Shown here: positions 6,170 to 14,700 of the stretch, piece after piece
Position numbering within the stretch: the stretch's first letter is position 1
Layout: each line of letters begins with the position of its first letter
DNA from: Oscillospiraceae bacterium
Lineage (GTDB): Bacteria; Bacillota; Clostridia; Oscillospirales; Ruminococcaceae
NCBI GenBank assembly: GCA_014796735.1
Contig: JAAVIG010000148.1
Span: 1-15,617, forward strand
Reading direction: 5' to 3'
DNA: 15,617 nt
The notes under the pieces: generated by a model
The model's input: only the letters and a program-made list of their open reading frames with translations
What the model was told of the DNA's origin: nothing
Databases searched by the model: none
Position numbers and translations under genes: made by a program

Positions 6170-6232
6170 GTGAATTTGCACAAAAAAGTCACTTTTTTAC
6201 GGCGTTTTGATAAATGTTTCACAAAATTTTAG
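6170..6232 (+). CDS. Possible 20-aa cationic peptide ORF
   Basis: A GTG start at 6170 lies 8 bases after the near-perfect Shine-Dalgarno AAAAGGAGG (6153-6161), and reads MNLHKKVTFLRRFDKCFTKF before TAG. The peptide is basic (three Lys and two Arg in the first 15 residues) and rich in Phe. It sits alone in the mrdA-mgsA gap on the opposite strand. An extended -10 (TGGTATATT, 6136-6144) is just upstream but has no good -35, and would place the start almost at the ribosome-binding site. It could be a small peptide gene or a chance match in AT-rich DNA. Confidence 0.25.
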   Translation: MNLHKKVTFLRRFDKCFTKF

Positions 6233-6375
6233 GGTGGAAATACATGCAGAAATAAAAAAACAAGGGTTAAAATTGAAAATTTCGAGTTTTTTTTAATTTT
6301 TTTATTATTTTGGATTTAAGAAAAAATTTTCAGATGTAATTTTCATGGAGATCGCGTTATATTTCGTTTACACTG
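6233..6375. other. AT-rich low-complexity intergenic stretch
   Basis: This is the remainder of the 367-nt gap between mrdA and mgsA. It consists largely of A and T runs (for example around 6256-6310) and holds no gene. I could not identify a convincing hairpin terminator for mrdA here. Confidence 0.5.
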
Positions 6376-8466
6376 TCAGCGCACCGGTTGTTTATTCGTT
6401 TCCGTCCATCTCTTCCAAGGCGAAACAACGTTTCCTTCCTCGTCCAGATCGGGTTCGTAGCAGTCGTAAAAGTAAGCGTCGAGAATGTTTCTTATCATGT
6501 ATCTTGAATATTCACCCTTGCTGAGCACTATGCCGAAGGCTATCTGCGGATCCTCGGCAGGGTAGTAGCCCATTACCGTTGAGGTGTAGTATTTGCCTAT
6601 GCTGTCCATTTCCGCGGTACCTGTTTTTATCGCCACGCTGTACGGCAGATAGTCAAAGGTCCAGTTGGAGGAGCTGGTGGGCCAAGTGCACCACTTGCTT
6701 ACCTTTATCATACCCTCCCGCACGGTTTCAAAGGCGTCGGTGCCCTTATCGTCGATAACCGTCACTACCTTTGGCTCGGTTTTGGACACAAGCTCGGTGT
6801 AGTCGTAATTCCATACGGAATCCACAAGATAGGGCTGAAGCCTTGTGCCGTTGTTGGCAAGGGTCAAAGCCTGTACAGCTAAGTTCAGGGGCGTTACCTG
6901 CGTTGCGCTTTGCCCTATGCCCGCCTGAATTACCTGACCCACGTCCCAAGGCTGTTCGGTTGACCTCTCGTAGTTTTCGGGGGTAGTCATTTGTCCCTTC
7001 TGAGAGGTTATTTCAAGTCCCAGATCCGTTCCGTAGCCGAATTTTTCCGCATAGGAGGCAAGCGTGTCTATTCCCATTCTTCTGGCAAGATCGTAGAAAA
7101 AGATATTGCAGGAGTGATATATGCCGTCAACAACGTTGATTCCGCCGTGGGTACCCGTACAGGTAGGCTGATAAAGCTCATAGTAGGTATATTTCTGATT
7201 GCATACCGTTATTGTGTCATGGGTGATAAGTCCTTCTATCAGACCCGCGGTGGCATTTATTGTTTTAAACGCCGAGCCGGGGCGGAAAAGTCCGTCCACA
7301 GCCGCGTTAAACATGGACGCGCCGTCAACTCCGTTTAAAACGGAAAGGGGGTCGTTGGAGTAATCTATAAGATCGTAGGTAGGGTAGCTTGCCATTCCCA
7401 TAACCGCGCCCGTTTTGGCGTTAAGCACCACCACCGCTCCGCCGTCGCACTCGTTTCCTCTTTTGGGATCGTTGTACCAATGGAGCCAGTTTATCTGATT
7501 TTCAAGAATTACCTGCAAATCCTCCTGAAAATCTCTGTCAATGGTGAGCTTCAGACTGTTTCCGGGCCGTACGGGAGCTGTTATTTGATCGGATATTACC
7601 TCTCCCGAGCTGCTGCGGACAATTGTCCTTGTGCCGTCCGTACCCTTTAAGGTGCTTTCCATTCCGTATTCGATGCCCGTCTTTCCTATCAGATCGTTGA
7701 TAGTATAATCGGTATTGCCGTTTTCGTCCTTGCTCCCGCTGTATTCATCGGAGTTGATCGGGCCGATAGTGCCGATAACGTGCGGCGCAATATCACCTCT
7801 TACGTAAATTCTTTTAGGCTCCTCGGAAATATCCACGCCCGCTAAAATAAAGCCCTTTTCTTTTAGTCTCAATACGGTGTCAAGGGCAATATCCTCCGCT
7901 AAAATGTACCTGTTGCTGTCGGAGAAATCCTTTTGATCCATTTCGTACCGTACTCCTCCGATAAGCCTTACCGTTCTGAGATCGTATTTTTCGGTATCGA
8001 TTTTATATTTCTGCGCTAATGCCCGAAGACAATTTTCCACGGTCGCGTCTACGTTTACGCTGATATTTGACTTAAATCTGTCCAGATCGTCTTCATTTAC
8101 ATCGGTAAAAGCGTAGGGTTCTTCCTTGGTTATGGGCACATTGTCGATCCATTCCTCGCCGCAGTTTTCAAGTATTCCTATGGTCGAAGCGATTATTTCG
8201 TTCTCGCCGCCAAAGGGTAAAAACGCTCTTTGAAGAATTACCTTAAAAACGCTTTGATTGCTTACCAGAACGTTTCCGTCAGCGTCGGAGATCTGTCCTC
8301 TCGCGGCGGAAATGGACTGATTTGCTTCGCGGAAGCTTTCGTTTTGCGAAGCGTAGTAATCGCCGTTTACTATCTGTATTTTCATAAGCTGTACCGCGGC
8401 GAGAAACACCAGTACAAAGGCAATTATTACCCAAAAAAGACTTCTTATTATATAGCCGAGCTTCAT
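6376..8466 (-). CDS. mrdA: Penicillin-binding protein 2 (class B peptidoglycan transpeptidase)
   Basis: 696 residues. An N-terminal membrane anchor (residues ~8-30, LFWVIIAFVLVFLAAVQL) is followed by a dimerisation/pedestal domain to ~310 and a transpeptidase domain to ~680. The active-site motifs are complete: S398-A-F-K401 (nucleophile Ser398), S452-C-N454 and K614-T-G616 (KTGTAE). It cross-links peptidoglycan during elongation as partner of RodA and MreBCD, on the outer face of the membrane. The ATG overlaps the mreD stop in an ATGA (8463-8466), and its ribosome-binding site GAAAGGAAGGG lies inside mreD, so translation is coupled. rodA itself is not in the window. The gene closes the visible mre operon; the next gene, mgsA, has its own promoter. 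Confidence 0.96.
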   Translation of the reverse strand: MKLGYIIRSLFWVIIAFVLVFLAAVQLMKIQIVNGDYYASQNESFREANQSISAARGQISDADGNVLVSNQSVFKVILQRAFLPFGGENEIIASTIGILENCGEEWIDNVPITKEEPYAFTDVNEDDLDRFKSNISVNVDATVENCLRALAQKYKIDTEKYDLRTVRLIGGVRYEMDQKDFSDSNRYILAEDIALDTVLRLKEKGFILAGVDISEEPKRIYVRGDIAPHVIGTIGPINSDEYSGSKDENGNTDYTINDLIGKTGIEYGMESTLKGTDGTRTIVRSSSGEVISDQITAPVRPGNSLKLTIDRDFQEDLQVILENQINWLHWYNDPKRGNECDGGAVVVLNAKTGAVMGMASYPTYDLIDYSNDPLSVLNGVDGASMFNAAVDGLFRPGSAFKTINATAGLIEGLITHDTITVCNQKYTYYELYQPTCTGTHGGINVVDGIYHSCNIFFYDLARRMGIDTLASYAEKFGYGTDLGLEITSQKGQMTTPENYERSTEQPWDVGQVIQAGIGQSATQVTPLNLAVQALTLANNGTRLQPYLVDSVWNYDYTELVSKTEPKVVTVIDDKGTDAFETVREGMIKVSKWCTWPTSSSNWTFDYLPYSVAIKTGTAEMDSIGKYYTSTVMGYYPAEDPQIAFGIVLSKGEYSRYMIRNILDAYFYDCYEPDLDEEGNVVSPWKRWTETNKQPVR

Positions 8467-9164
8467 TTGCCCTTCCTTTCTTCAAACGCGTTTCGGTTTC
8501 GTGAGTTTTCCTTTTCCAGATCCCTTATATATTTGTTCTTTCTGTCAACATTTATAATACGCCTGCTCTTGCGCTTCTCCTCCGCCTTGTCCACAGCCTC
8601 CTCCACCGCTTCGTCCAGATTTTCGTTCTGTTCCTGACCGAATTTTGAGGCAAGGAATTTTGTGAGCCAGTATATTAAAGGCGCGGTGATCAATGTGGCG
8701 ATAAAGGAGGGGATCAGTATCTTTGTTACGATAAGCCCTCTTCCGTCGGTGCTCCAGATAACGTAGTTGAAAAGGTAGTACAGCGAGAAGGAAAACAGAG
8801 CCGTTCCGCCCGTAAACAAAAGGTGATTTAATATGTTGACCTTTATCAGATTTCTGGAAAAAAGAGAGGTGACAAAGCAGCAGGGCATAATGCATACAGC
8901 AAAAAAACCGAATAAAGTACCAGATGAAATATCCAGCATAAAGCCGCAGAATATGCCGAAGACAGACGAGGAAAACTCTTGCTCTCTCATGGAAACGCCC
9001 ACCGCAAGAGCAAAGATCATATAGGGCTGCCACAGCTCAAAGGCACCGCAGCTCATTATTGAATACAGCATCACCAAGGTCAATGAATAAAAAAACCAAC
9101 GCAAAAACACCTTGATTTTCATTTTCCTTGTGTAAGCAACCGCAGATTTTATTTTGTAACGCAT
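8463..9164 (-). CDS. mreD: Rod shape-determining membrane protein MreD, with charged C-terminal tail
   Basis: 233 residues with about five hydrophobic segments, at roughly 20-42, 45-62, 68-110 (two passes), 118-143 and 147-175. They are separated by short loops, with the MreD-like LDISSGTLFGFFA near residue 80. It is an inner component of the elongation complex linking MreC and PBP2/RodA. The body is about the usual size, but residues ~178-233 form a long, very charged tail (alternating acidic and basic runs, few hydrophobics) not typical of MreD, which is usually about 160-175 residues. The start at 9164 has TTAGGAAAAACC before it and lies 50 bases after mreC. The last codons carry the ribosome-binding site of mrdA. 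Assignment rests on topology plus position between mreC and mrdA. Confidence 0.9.
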   Translation of the reverse strand: MRYKIKSAVAYTRKMKIKVFLRWFFYSLTLVMLYSIMSCGAFELWQPYMIFALAVGVSMREQEFSSSVFGIFCGFMLDISSGTLFGFFAVCIMPCCFVTSLFSRNLIKVNILNHLLFTGGTALFSFSLYYLFNYVIWSTDGRGLIVTKILIPSFIATLITAPLIYWLTKFLASKFGQEQNENLDEAVEEAVDKAEEKRKSRRIINVDRKNKYIRDLEKENSRNRNAFEERKGK

Positions 9165-9214
9165 TGGTTTTTCCTAACTCTGTGTATTTATTTTGATAAT
9201 ACAATTATGTGGTG

Positions 9215-10078
9215 TTAGTTTGAATTACCGGAGACGTCCTCTCCCTTGCCCTCAAAATCGATCAGCACGAAAACGTCGGAAACGGTAAATACATCCACAA
9301 ACGGCTTTATCTGCACATGCACCGAAAGCCCGTTGCTGTCATTTATTATATCCGTTACCGTGCCGAGAAGTACGTCCTTCGGGAAAAACGCGCTTCCCGA
9401 AGTAACTATTACCTCGTCTTTTTCAATTCCGCTGTTCCTGCCCGTGTAGTTCATTACACAGTGCCCGGTATAGGCGCTGTCAAGGTCGTTTTCGATAATA
9501 CCCAAGGCGTGGCTGTCCGCGCCTCTTACGCCTATGTTTATATCATCGGAAAGAACGGTGGAAACTATGGCGTAATTTCCCGAGATCTCGCTTACTATCC
9601 CCACAAGCCCCGTTTTGGTAAATACGGGGTCGTAAAGGGAAATGCCGTCGTTCGTACCTCTGTTGATGGTAAAGCCGCCCGAAATATCGGCGGAATTTCT
9701 TGCCGTTACCGAGCAGGGAGGGCTCCACTTGAAATCCTTGTTGTTTTCGGAAATTTCAAGCATATCCTTCAGCTGGTCGTTTTCCTTCTGAAGCTCCTCT
9801 TTTTCCAGCACGTTGCTGTAAATTTTCGCAAGCTGCTCTTTTAAAAGCTCGTTTTCCTGCTTGTACTTATCGGCGTTTACAAATTTGTCGATAGTGCTTT
9901 CCATCCAGTCGGAAACGGTAGTGGAAAGAGAGACAAAGGGGGAAGAGACCGTTTCAAGAAAGGCTTTCGGCAGGGAAGAGGCTCCCGCGGCTATCGCCAC
10001 GTATATTAAAAAGCCCAGTAATAGGGCGAAAATACAAACAAGAATTTTAAATTTGATCGTGTGAAAAAATTCTCTCAT
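9215..10078 (-). CDS. mreC: Rod shape-determining protein MreC
   Basis: 287 residues. One membrane helix (~11-32) is followed by a periplasm-side coiled coil (~62-108, ENELLKEQLAK... EELQKENDQLK) and a beta-rich MreC domain (~115-280) with the typical GITKTGLVGIVSEI-like segment (read as VFTKTGLVGIVSE) and FFPKDVLLGTV. It scaffolds PBP2 and the MreB filaments for lateral wall synthesis. The ATG at 10078 has only a weak ribosome-binding site (GGGG 6 bases upstream). 127 bases containing a 16-bp palindrome separate it from mreB, so its expression may differ from that of mreB. mreD follows after 50 bases. Confidence 0.95.
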   Translation of the reverse strand: MREFFHTIKFKILVCIFALLLGFLIYVAIAAGASSLPKAFLETVSSPFVSLSTTVSDWMESTIDKFVNADKYKQENELLKEQLAKIYSNVLEKEELQKENDQLKDMLEISENNKDFKWSPPCSVTARNSADISGGFTINRGTNDGISLYDPVFTKTGLVGIVSEISGNYAIVSTVLSDDINIGVRGADSHALGIIENDLDSAYTGHCVMNYTGRNSGIEKDEVIVTSGSAFFPKDVLLGTVTDIINDSNGLSVHVQIKPFVDVFTVSDVFVLIDFEGKGEDVSGNSN

Positions 10079-10106
10079 ACAAACCCCGATTTTAATAAAA
10101 TAATAC

Positions 10107-10154
10107 TAATAACCATTTTGACACAGGATAAGATCAAGGTCAAAATGGTTATTA
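10107..10154. repeat. 16-bp inverted repeat in the mreB-mreC gap
   Basis: TAATAACCATTTTGAC (10107-10122) and GTCAAAATGGTTATTA (10139-10154) are perfect inverse copies around a 16-nt centre. The 16 bases at 10103-10118 are the exact reverse complement of 102-117, next to the hairpin cluster at the window start. There is no T-run, so it is not an obvious terminator. In the mre transcript it would form a stable hairpin between mreB and mreC and could attenuate transcription or protect mRNA ends. Confidence 0.7.
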
Positions 10155-10205
10155 CACCCGAAGCACTATTAACCGATCAAAACCGTTTTTCGGATTTTTA
10201 ATTGT

Positions 10206-11228
10206 TTAATAGTACGTTTTTTCGTCATCGTCAAGCACGTCAACAAGCTTGTCGATATTTTCAAGCACCGCGCCTGTTCCGTCAGCCACGCAGTCCAAAG
10301 GACGCTCCGCGATCTTAACGGGCATTCCCGTTTCGTGATTTATAAGAAGATCCAAGCCCTTTAAAAGCGCGCCGCCGCCCGCAAGCATAATGCCTTGGTC
10401 GATAATATCCGCAGCAAGCTCGGGAGGAGTTTTCTCAAGGGTTATCTTTATTGCCTCGGTTACGTTGCTGAGGGGTTCGGAAAGCGCGTCGCGTATTTCC
10501 TCGCTGGTGACCGTGATGTTTTCGGGCAAGCCGTTCATCAGGTTTCTGCCCTTGATGTCCATTACAGGCTCGTTGTCCGCATAGGGAAAAGCTGAGCCGA
10601 TGCCGATCTTGATGTTTTCGGCGGTTCTTTCGCCTATGAGAAGATTGTATTTTTTCTTGATATAGTTGATTATGGAGGCGTCAAACTCGTCTCCCGCCAC
10701 TCTTACGGAGCGTGAGGTAACGATACCGCCCAGAGAAATAACCGCCACCTCGCTTGTCCCGCCGCCGATGTCAACTATCATGCTTCCGGTGGGTTCCGCA
10801 ACGGGGAGACCCGCGCCGATAGCCGCAGCCATAGGCTCTTCAATGATAGAAACACGCTTTGCACCCGCGTTCTGTGTGGCTTCCTTTACCGCGCGGCGTT
10901 CAACCGCGGTAACGCCCGAGGGAATACAGATAATGACTCTCGCCTTTGTGAAAGCTCTGCCCTTTAACGCCTTTTTGATAAATTCCTGAAGCATGCTGGT
11001 GGTTATATCGAAATCCGCTATAACCCCGTCTTTAAGGGGTCTTACCGCCTTGATCGACCCGGGGGTGCGTCCGATAACGTCCTTTGCCTCCTGTCCCACG
11101 TAGCGCACTCTGTCGTATTTTACGTCAACCGCCACAACGCTGGGCTCTCTGATTATTATGCCCTTTCCTCTCATGTAAACTAATGTGTTGGCGGTTCCGA
11201 GATCGATACCTATATCCTTTGTAAACAT
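10206..11228 (-). CDS. mreB: Rod shape-determining protein MreB (bacterial actin)
   Basis: 340 residues, the usual length. It is an actin-fold ATPase that forms membrane-bound filaments guiding cell-wall elongation. Visible nucleotide-binding motifs are phosphate-1 GIDLGTANTLVY (7-18), the connecting segment IIEEPMAAAIGAG (128-140), phosphate-2 MIVDIGGGTSEVAVISLGG (150-168) and the adenosine motif MLAGGGALLKGLD (281-293). The acidic C-terminus ends DDDEKTYY. The start at 11228 has the strong ribosome-binding site AGGAGG 5 bases upstream. It is the first gene of mreB-mreC-mreD-mrdA and is read from the promoter at 11350-11378. Mbl is a close paralogue in some Firmicutes; position ahead of mreC supports mreB. 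Confidence 0.98.
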   Translation of the reverse strand: MFTKDIGIDLGTANTLVYMRGKGIIIREPSVVAVDVKYDRVRYVGQEAKDVIGRTPGSIKAVRPLKDGVIADFDITTSMLQEFIKKALKGRAFTKARVIICIPSGVTAVERRAVKEATQNAGAKRVSIIEEPMAAAIGAGLPVAEPTGSMIVDIGGGTSEVAVISLGGIVTSRSVRVAGDEFDASIINYIKKKYNLLIGERTAENIKIGIGSAFPYADNEPVMDIKGRNLMNGLPENITVTSEEIRDALSEPLSNVTEAIKITLEKTPPELAADIIDQGIMLAGGGALLKGLDLLINHETGMPVKIAERPLDCVADGTGAVLENIDKLVDVLDDDEKTYY

Positions 11229-11349
11229 CTTTTCCTCCTGAGCTGTTTTATTGTAGCAATAATCCTGTCTTTACCGCAGCTTGATCTGCCGGCTTACAAA
11301 AATAAATGTAATAATATTGCTGAAATGTTAAAATTTTCACTCATAAAGT

Positions 11350-11378
11350 ATTATAACACGAAAACCACCCTTATACAA
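11350..11378 (-). promoter_or_regulatory. Promoter of the mreBCD-mrdA operon
   Basis: On the - strand: TTGTAT (11378-11373), 17-bp spacer, TATAAT (11355-11350) with extended -10 TGTTATAAT. The predicted start near 11343 gives a leader of about 115 nt before mreB, in which I see no clear structure. Confidence 0.75.
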
Positions 11379-11503
11379 CATGTATTTTCAGAAAAATTTT
11401 GCGTTTTTTAGAGTTTTTTTTGGAAGATATTACCAAGAAAGACAGCATGCTTTTTTCCGATGCCTTTATCTTCCCTGATTCGCGGTAAAAGTCGGCAAAA
11501 AAA

Positions 11504-11510
11504 TTCGACA
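11504..11510 (-). promoter_or_regulatory. Possible Spo0A box (TGTCGAA)
   Basis: TGTCGAA on the - strand matches the core Spo0A box. It ends 5 bases before the -35 of the promoter at 11516, centred near -44 from the predicted start. A 7-mer occurs by chance about twice in a window this size counting both strands, so only its placement speaks for it. Confidence 0.25.
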
Positions 11511-11515
11511 GGCTA

Positions 11516-11544
11516 TTGACATTTTTATCGGTATGATGTATAAT
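11516..11544 (+). promoter_or_regulatory. Perfect-consensus SigA promoter
   Basis: TTGACA (11516-11521), 17-bp spacer, TATAAT (11539-11544). Both boxes match consensus fully. Predicted start about 11551. It is 249 bases upstream of the kinase start, and an intrinsic terminator stands between. Confidence 0.85.
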
Positions 11545-11550
11545 AAAACA

Positions 11551-11647
11551 AATATAAACGTTATTTTACCTTTACTGAAAAACAAATTTTTTACACCGGT
11601 CAAACATGCCGATAAATCCGAAACACGACGGTGCTTCGGATTTTTTT
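11551..11647 (+). ncRNA. Candidate ~97-nt small RNA or attenuated leader
   Basis: The region is bounded by a perfect promoter and a strong terminator and has no ORF with a ribosome-binding site. The first half is AU-rich and the second half holds the terminator hairpin. CACCG near 11594 could pair with CGGTG (11629-11633), competing with the terminator stem, which would make it an attenuator. The kinase has its own nearer promoter, so an independent small RNA is equally possible. The family is not recognised. Confidence 0.45.
11614..11647 (+). terminator. Intrinsic terminator upstream of the hybrid kinase
   Basis: AAATCCGAA (11614-11622) pairs with TTCGGATTT (11635-11643). After one A-C mismatch, CAC/GTG pairs close the tetraloop GACG. 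Seven T residues run from 11641 to 11647. Confidence 0.85.
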
Positions 11648-11732
11648 AGATTTTTGAATAAAGGATATTTCCAAAGCTTTGAAGAATGGCATGGATATGC
11701 TTTTTTAAGATGCGTTCCGATGCTTTCAATAC

Positions 11733-11760
11733 TTGATAAAAATAATAATGGTGATAATAT
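11733..11760 (+). promoter_or_regulatory. Proximal promoter of the hybrid kinase
   Basis: TTGATA (11733-11738), 16-bp spacer, TAATAT (11755-11760) with extended -10 TGATAATAT. The start near 11767 would leave a 26-nt leader containing the ribosome-binding site. Confidence 0.55.
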
Positions 11761-11792
11761 ATAATTTCTGTGAGTAGTTCGGAGGAATGTTT

Positions 11793-14700
11793 ATGTATCA
11801 GTGCAACGTTAATTTCTATTTGATCGGCTGCAAGGGAGACAGCGCAAGGGTGACGGATATAATAAAAACAATGCCGCCTCTTGAGCATTTTTCGCATGAG
11901 TTTTTTGAAAGCGACGTTCTCGATAAGACCTTGGAGGTAGGGGCGGACGTTATTTTTGCTTACATAAGCGATGAAGAGGCGGGAGAAGCGCCGAAGGCGG
12001 ATGAGCTTTGCTTAAAGCCCGATACGGAGATAATACTGCTTGCGGATAAGGAAAGCTCGCTGCTTTTTGACAAATACTCCGACGGTATCAGCGACATATG
12101 GGTATTGCCCATGACCGAAAGCGAGGTCAGATTCCGTTTCTTAAAGTGGCAGAAGCGGTACAAGGAAAATAAAGATTACTGGGAAAACAAGCAGTTCCTT
12201 GAGGCTGCCATAAACCATATTCCCAACCTTATCTGGTTTAAAACCAAAACGGGCATTCACGAAAAAGTAAACGACAGCTTCTGCAAAGCCGTGAATAAAA
12301 CAAAGAAACAGGTGGAAGGCAGAGGTCACGCTTACATATGGGACGTTGAGCATGACGACCCCGCCTGCATAGAGTCCGAGCTGGAGGTAATGAGGTCGGA
12401 AAAAACCTGTGTATCCGAGGAGATCATTTCCACCGGCGAGGGCAAGAGAGTGCTTACTACATATAAATCGCCGCTGTACGACATTGACGGAAGCGTAATG
12501 GGTACGGTGGGCGTTGCTGTAGATATAACGCAGGAGAGGGCTTACGAGCACGCGCTTATAGAGAAGAGCAATGCCTTGGAGACCCTGTTTATGTCATTGG
12601 ACTGCGGTATAATCTGTAATTCGCTGGACGGCACGCGTATTCTCAGCGTAAATTCGGCGGCTCTCAAGATATTGGGCTATGAAAGCGGCGAGGAGCTTTT
12701 GGAAAGCGGATTTGATATGATCGCGCCCTCTGTTGAAGATGCGGATAAGCCAAGAATGAGGGAATGCATGGAATCGCTAAAAAAAGAGGGAGACAGCACT
12801 AACCTTGAGTACCGTGTACGCCACAAGGACGGCAAGGTGCTTCATGTGCTGGGTAATGTCAAGCTTGTCCGCGAAAACGGAGAACTGTATTACCAGCGGT
12901 TTTTGTTTGATAATACAGCTCAGAAGCTTCATGAAAACAAGATGCGCGAGGAGATCGAAAAACGTCAGTCGGAGCTTGTTCAGGCACTCAGCATAGATTT
13001 TAATATCGTTTGCCTGTTTTATCTCAATACCGGCGATGGAACGGTGCTTCGCACGGACTACGAGCACGATCATGACCTTGACGATATTTTCAGCGGCGAT
13101 ATATCCTTGAATAAATGCATGGAACAGTATATAGAAAGATTTGTCTGCGAGGAAGACAGGGAAACGCTTCGTCAGGCAACCGCTTTGGAGAAAATCAGAA
13201 AGGTTTTTGATGAAAAGAAGTGGTTCTCCGTCAACTACCGTACTTGCAATGATAACGGCGACGTTGTATATCATCAGGTGAAAGCGGTACGCACCGGCTC
13301 ATGGGAAAAGGATAAGGGCAGGGGCTTTGTAATGGGCTTCCGAAGCGTTGACGAGGAAGTCCGCAGCGAGATGGAAAAGAAATATCTTCTGGAAAACGCA
13401 CTTATGCAGGCTAACAGAGCCAACAGGGCAAAAAGCGTATTTCTGTCCAACATGTCCCATGATATACGTACTCCAATGAACGCGATAGTGGGCTTTACGT
13501 CTTTGGCGATAACGCATATTGAGAATAAGGAGCAGGTTCAGGAGTATTTAAAGAAGATAATGACGTCCGGCAATCACCTGCTGAGCCTTATAAACGACGT
13601 TTTGGATATGAGCCGCATCGAAAGCGGCAAAATGCATCTGGAGGAAAAGTCCGCCAGCCTTCCCGAAATACTTCACGGTCTCAGGAATATTTTACAGGGA
13701 GATATATATGCCAAGCAGCTTGAGCTGTATATCGATACGGTGGATATATATGATGAAGAAATATACTGCGATAAGCTGAGATTGAATCAGGTGCTGCTGA
13801 ATCTTCTGAGCAACTCCGTTAAATACACTCCGGCGGGCGGCATCGTAAGCATGCGGATAATAGAAAAGCAGGGTGCGCCTCAGGGCTGCGGAAATTACGA
13901 ATTCCGTATCAAGGATAACGGCATCGGTATGAGCGAGGAATTTGTCGCTCATATCTTCGAGCCCTTCGAAAGAGAAAGAAATACCACTTTGAGCGGTATT
14001 CAAGGCACGGGTCTCGGAATGGCGATAACAAAAAATATCGTTGATATGATGGACGGTACGATCGAGGTCAAGAGCAAGGTCGGAGAGGGAACGGAGGTCG
14101 TTGTTAGCTTTACGTTCCGTCTTAATCCCGAGGTGAAAACTGTTCCCGTTATAGAAGAGCTGAGAAATTGCAGAGCGCTGGTGGTGGACGACGATTTCAA
14201 CACCTGCGACAGCGTCTCGGGCATGCTATGTCAGATAGGCATGCGCGCCGACTGGACTCTTTCGGGAAAAGAAGCGGTGCTTCGTACTAAGCAGGCGATC
14301 GCAAGGGACGACAATTACAGCGTATACATAATCGACTGGCTGCTTCCCGATATGAACGGTATTGAAGTAATCCGCAGGATAAGAAAGGAAACGGGCAGCA
14401 ACGTGCCGGTTATAGTTCTTACTGCCTACGATTGGTCGGATATTGAGGAAGAGGCAAGGGAAGCGGGCGTCACCGCTTTCTGCGAAAAGCCCTTGTTTAT
14501 GTCGGAATTAAACAGCTGTCTGCGATCTGTTGTAAGCATTGCCGACGAAAAGAAAAACAGTGCGGAAAAGACAGAAAAGACCGTACGAACCGGACGTATT
14601 CTGCTTACCGAGGATAACGAGCTTAATCAGGAAATTGCGATAGCGATACTTACCGAAGCGGGCTTTACCGTAGATGTGGCAAATAACGGACAGATCGCTT

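Noticed and set aside
9317..9844. 175-residue ORF antisense to mreC, and similar long antisense frames over mrdA, hisS and the kinase
   Set aside because: They lie opposite well-supported genes, lack ribosome-binding sites and have no recognisable domains. Such shadows are common opposite genes with this codon bias.
10173..10200. Terminator after mreB (CCG-ttttt-CGG)
   Set aside because: The stem is only 3 bp and the T-run is poorly placed. mreB and mreC are more likely co-transcribed.
11606..11764. 52-residue ORF starting ATG at 11606 between the promoter and the kinase
   Set aside because: There is no ribosome-binding site, and the frame runs straight through the intrinsic terminator and the kinase promoter.
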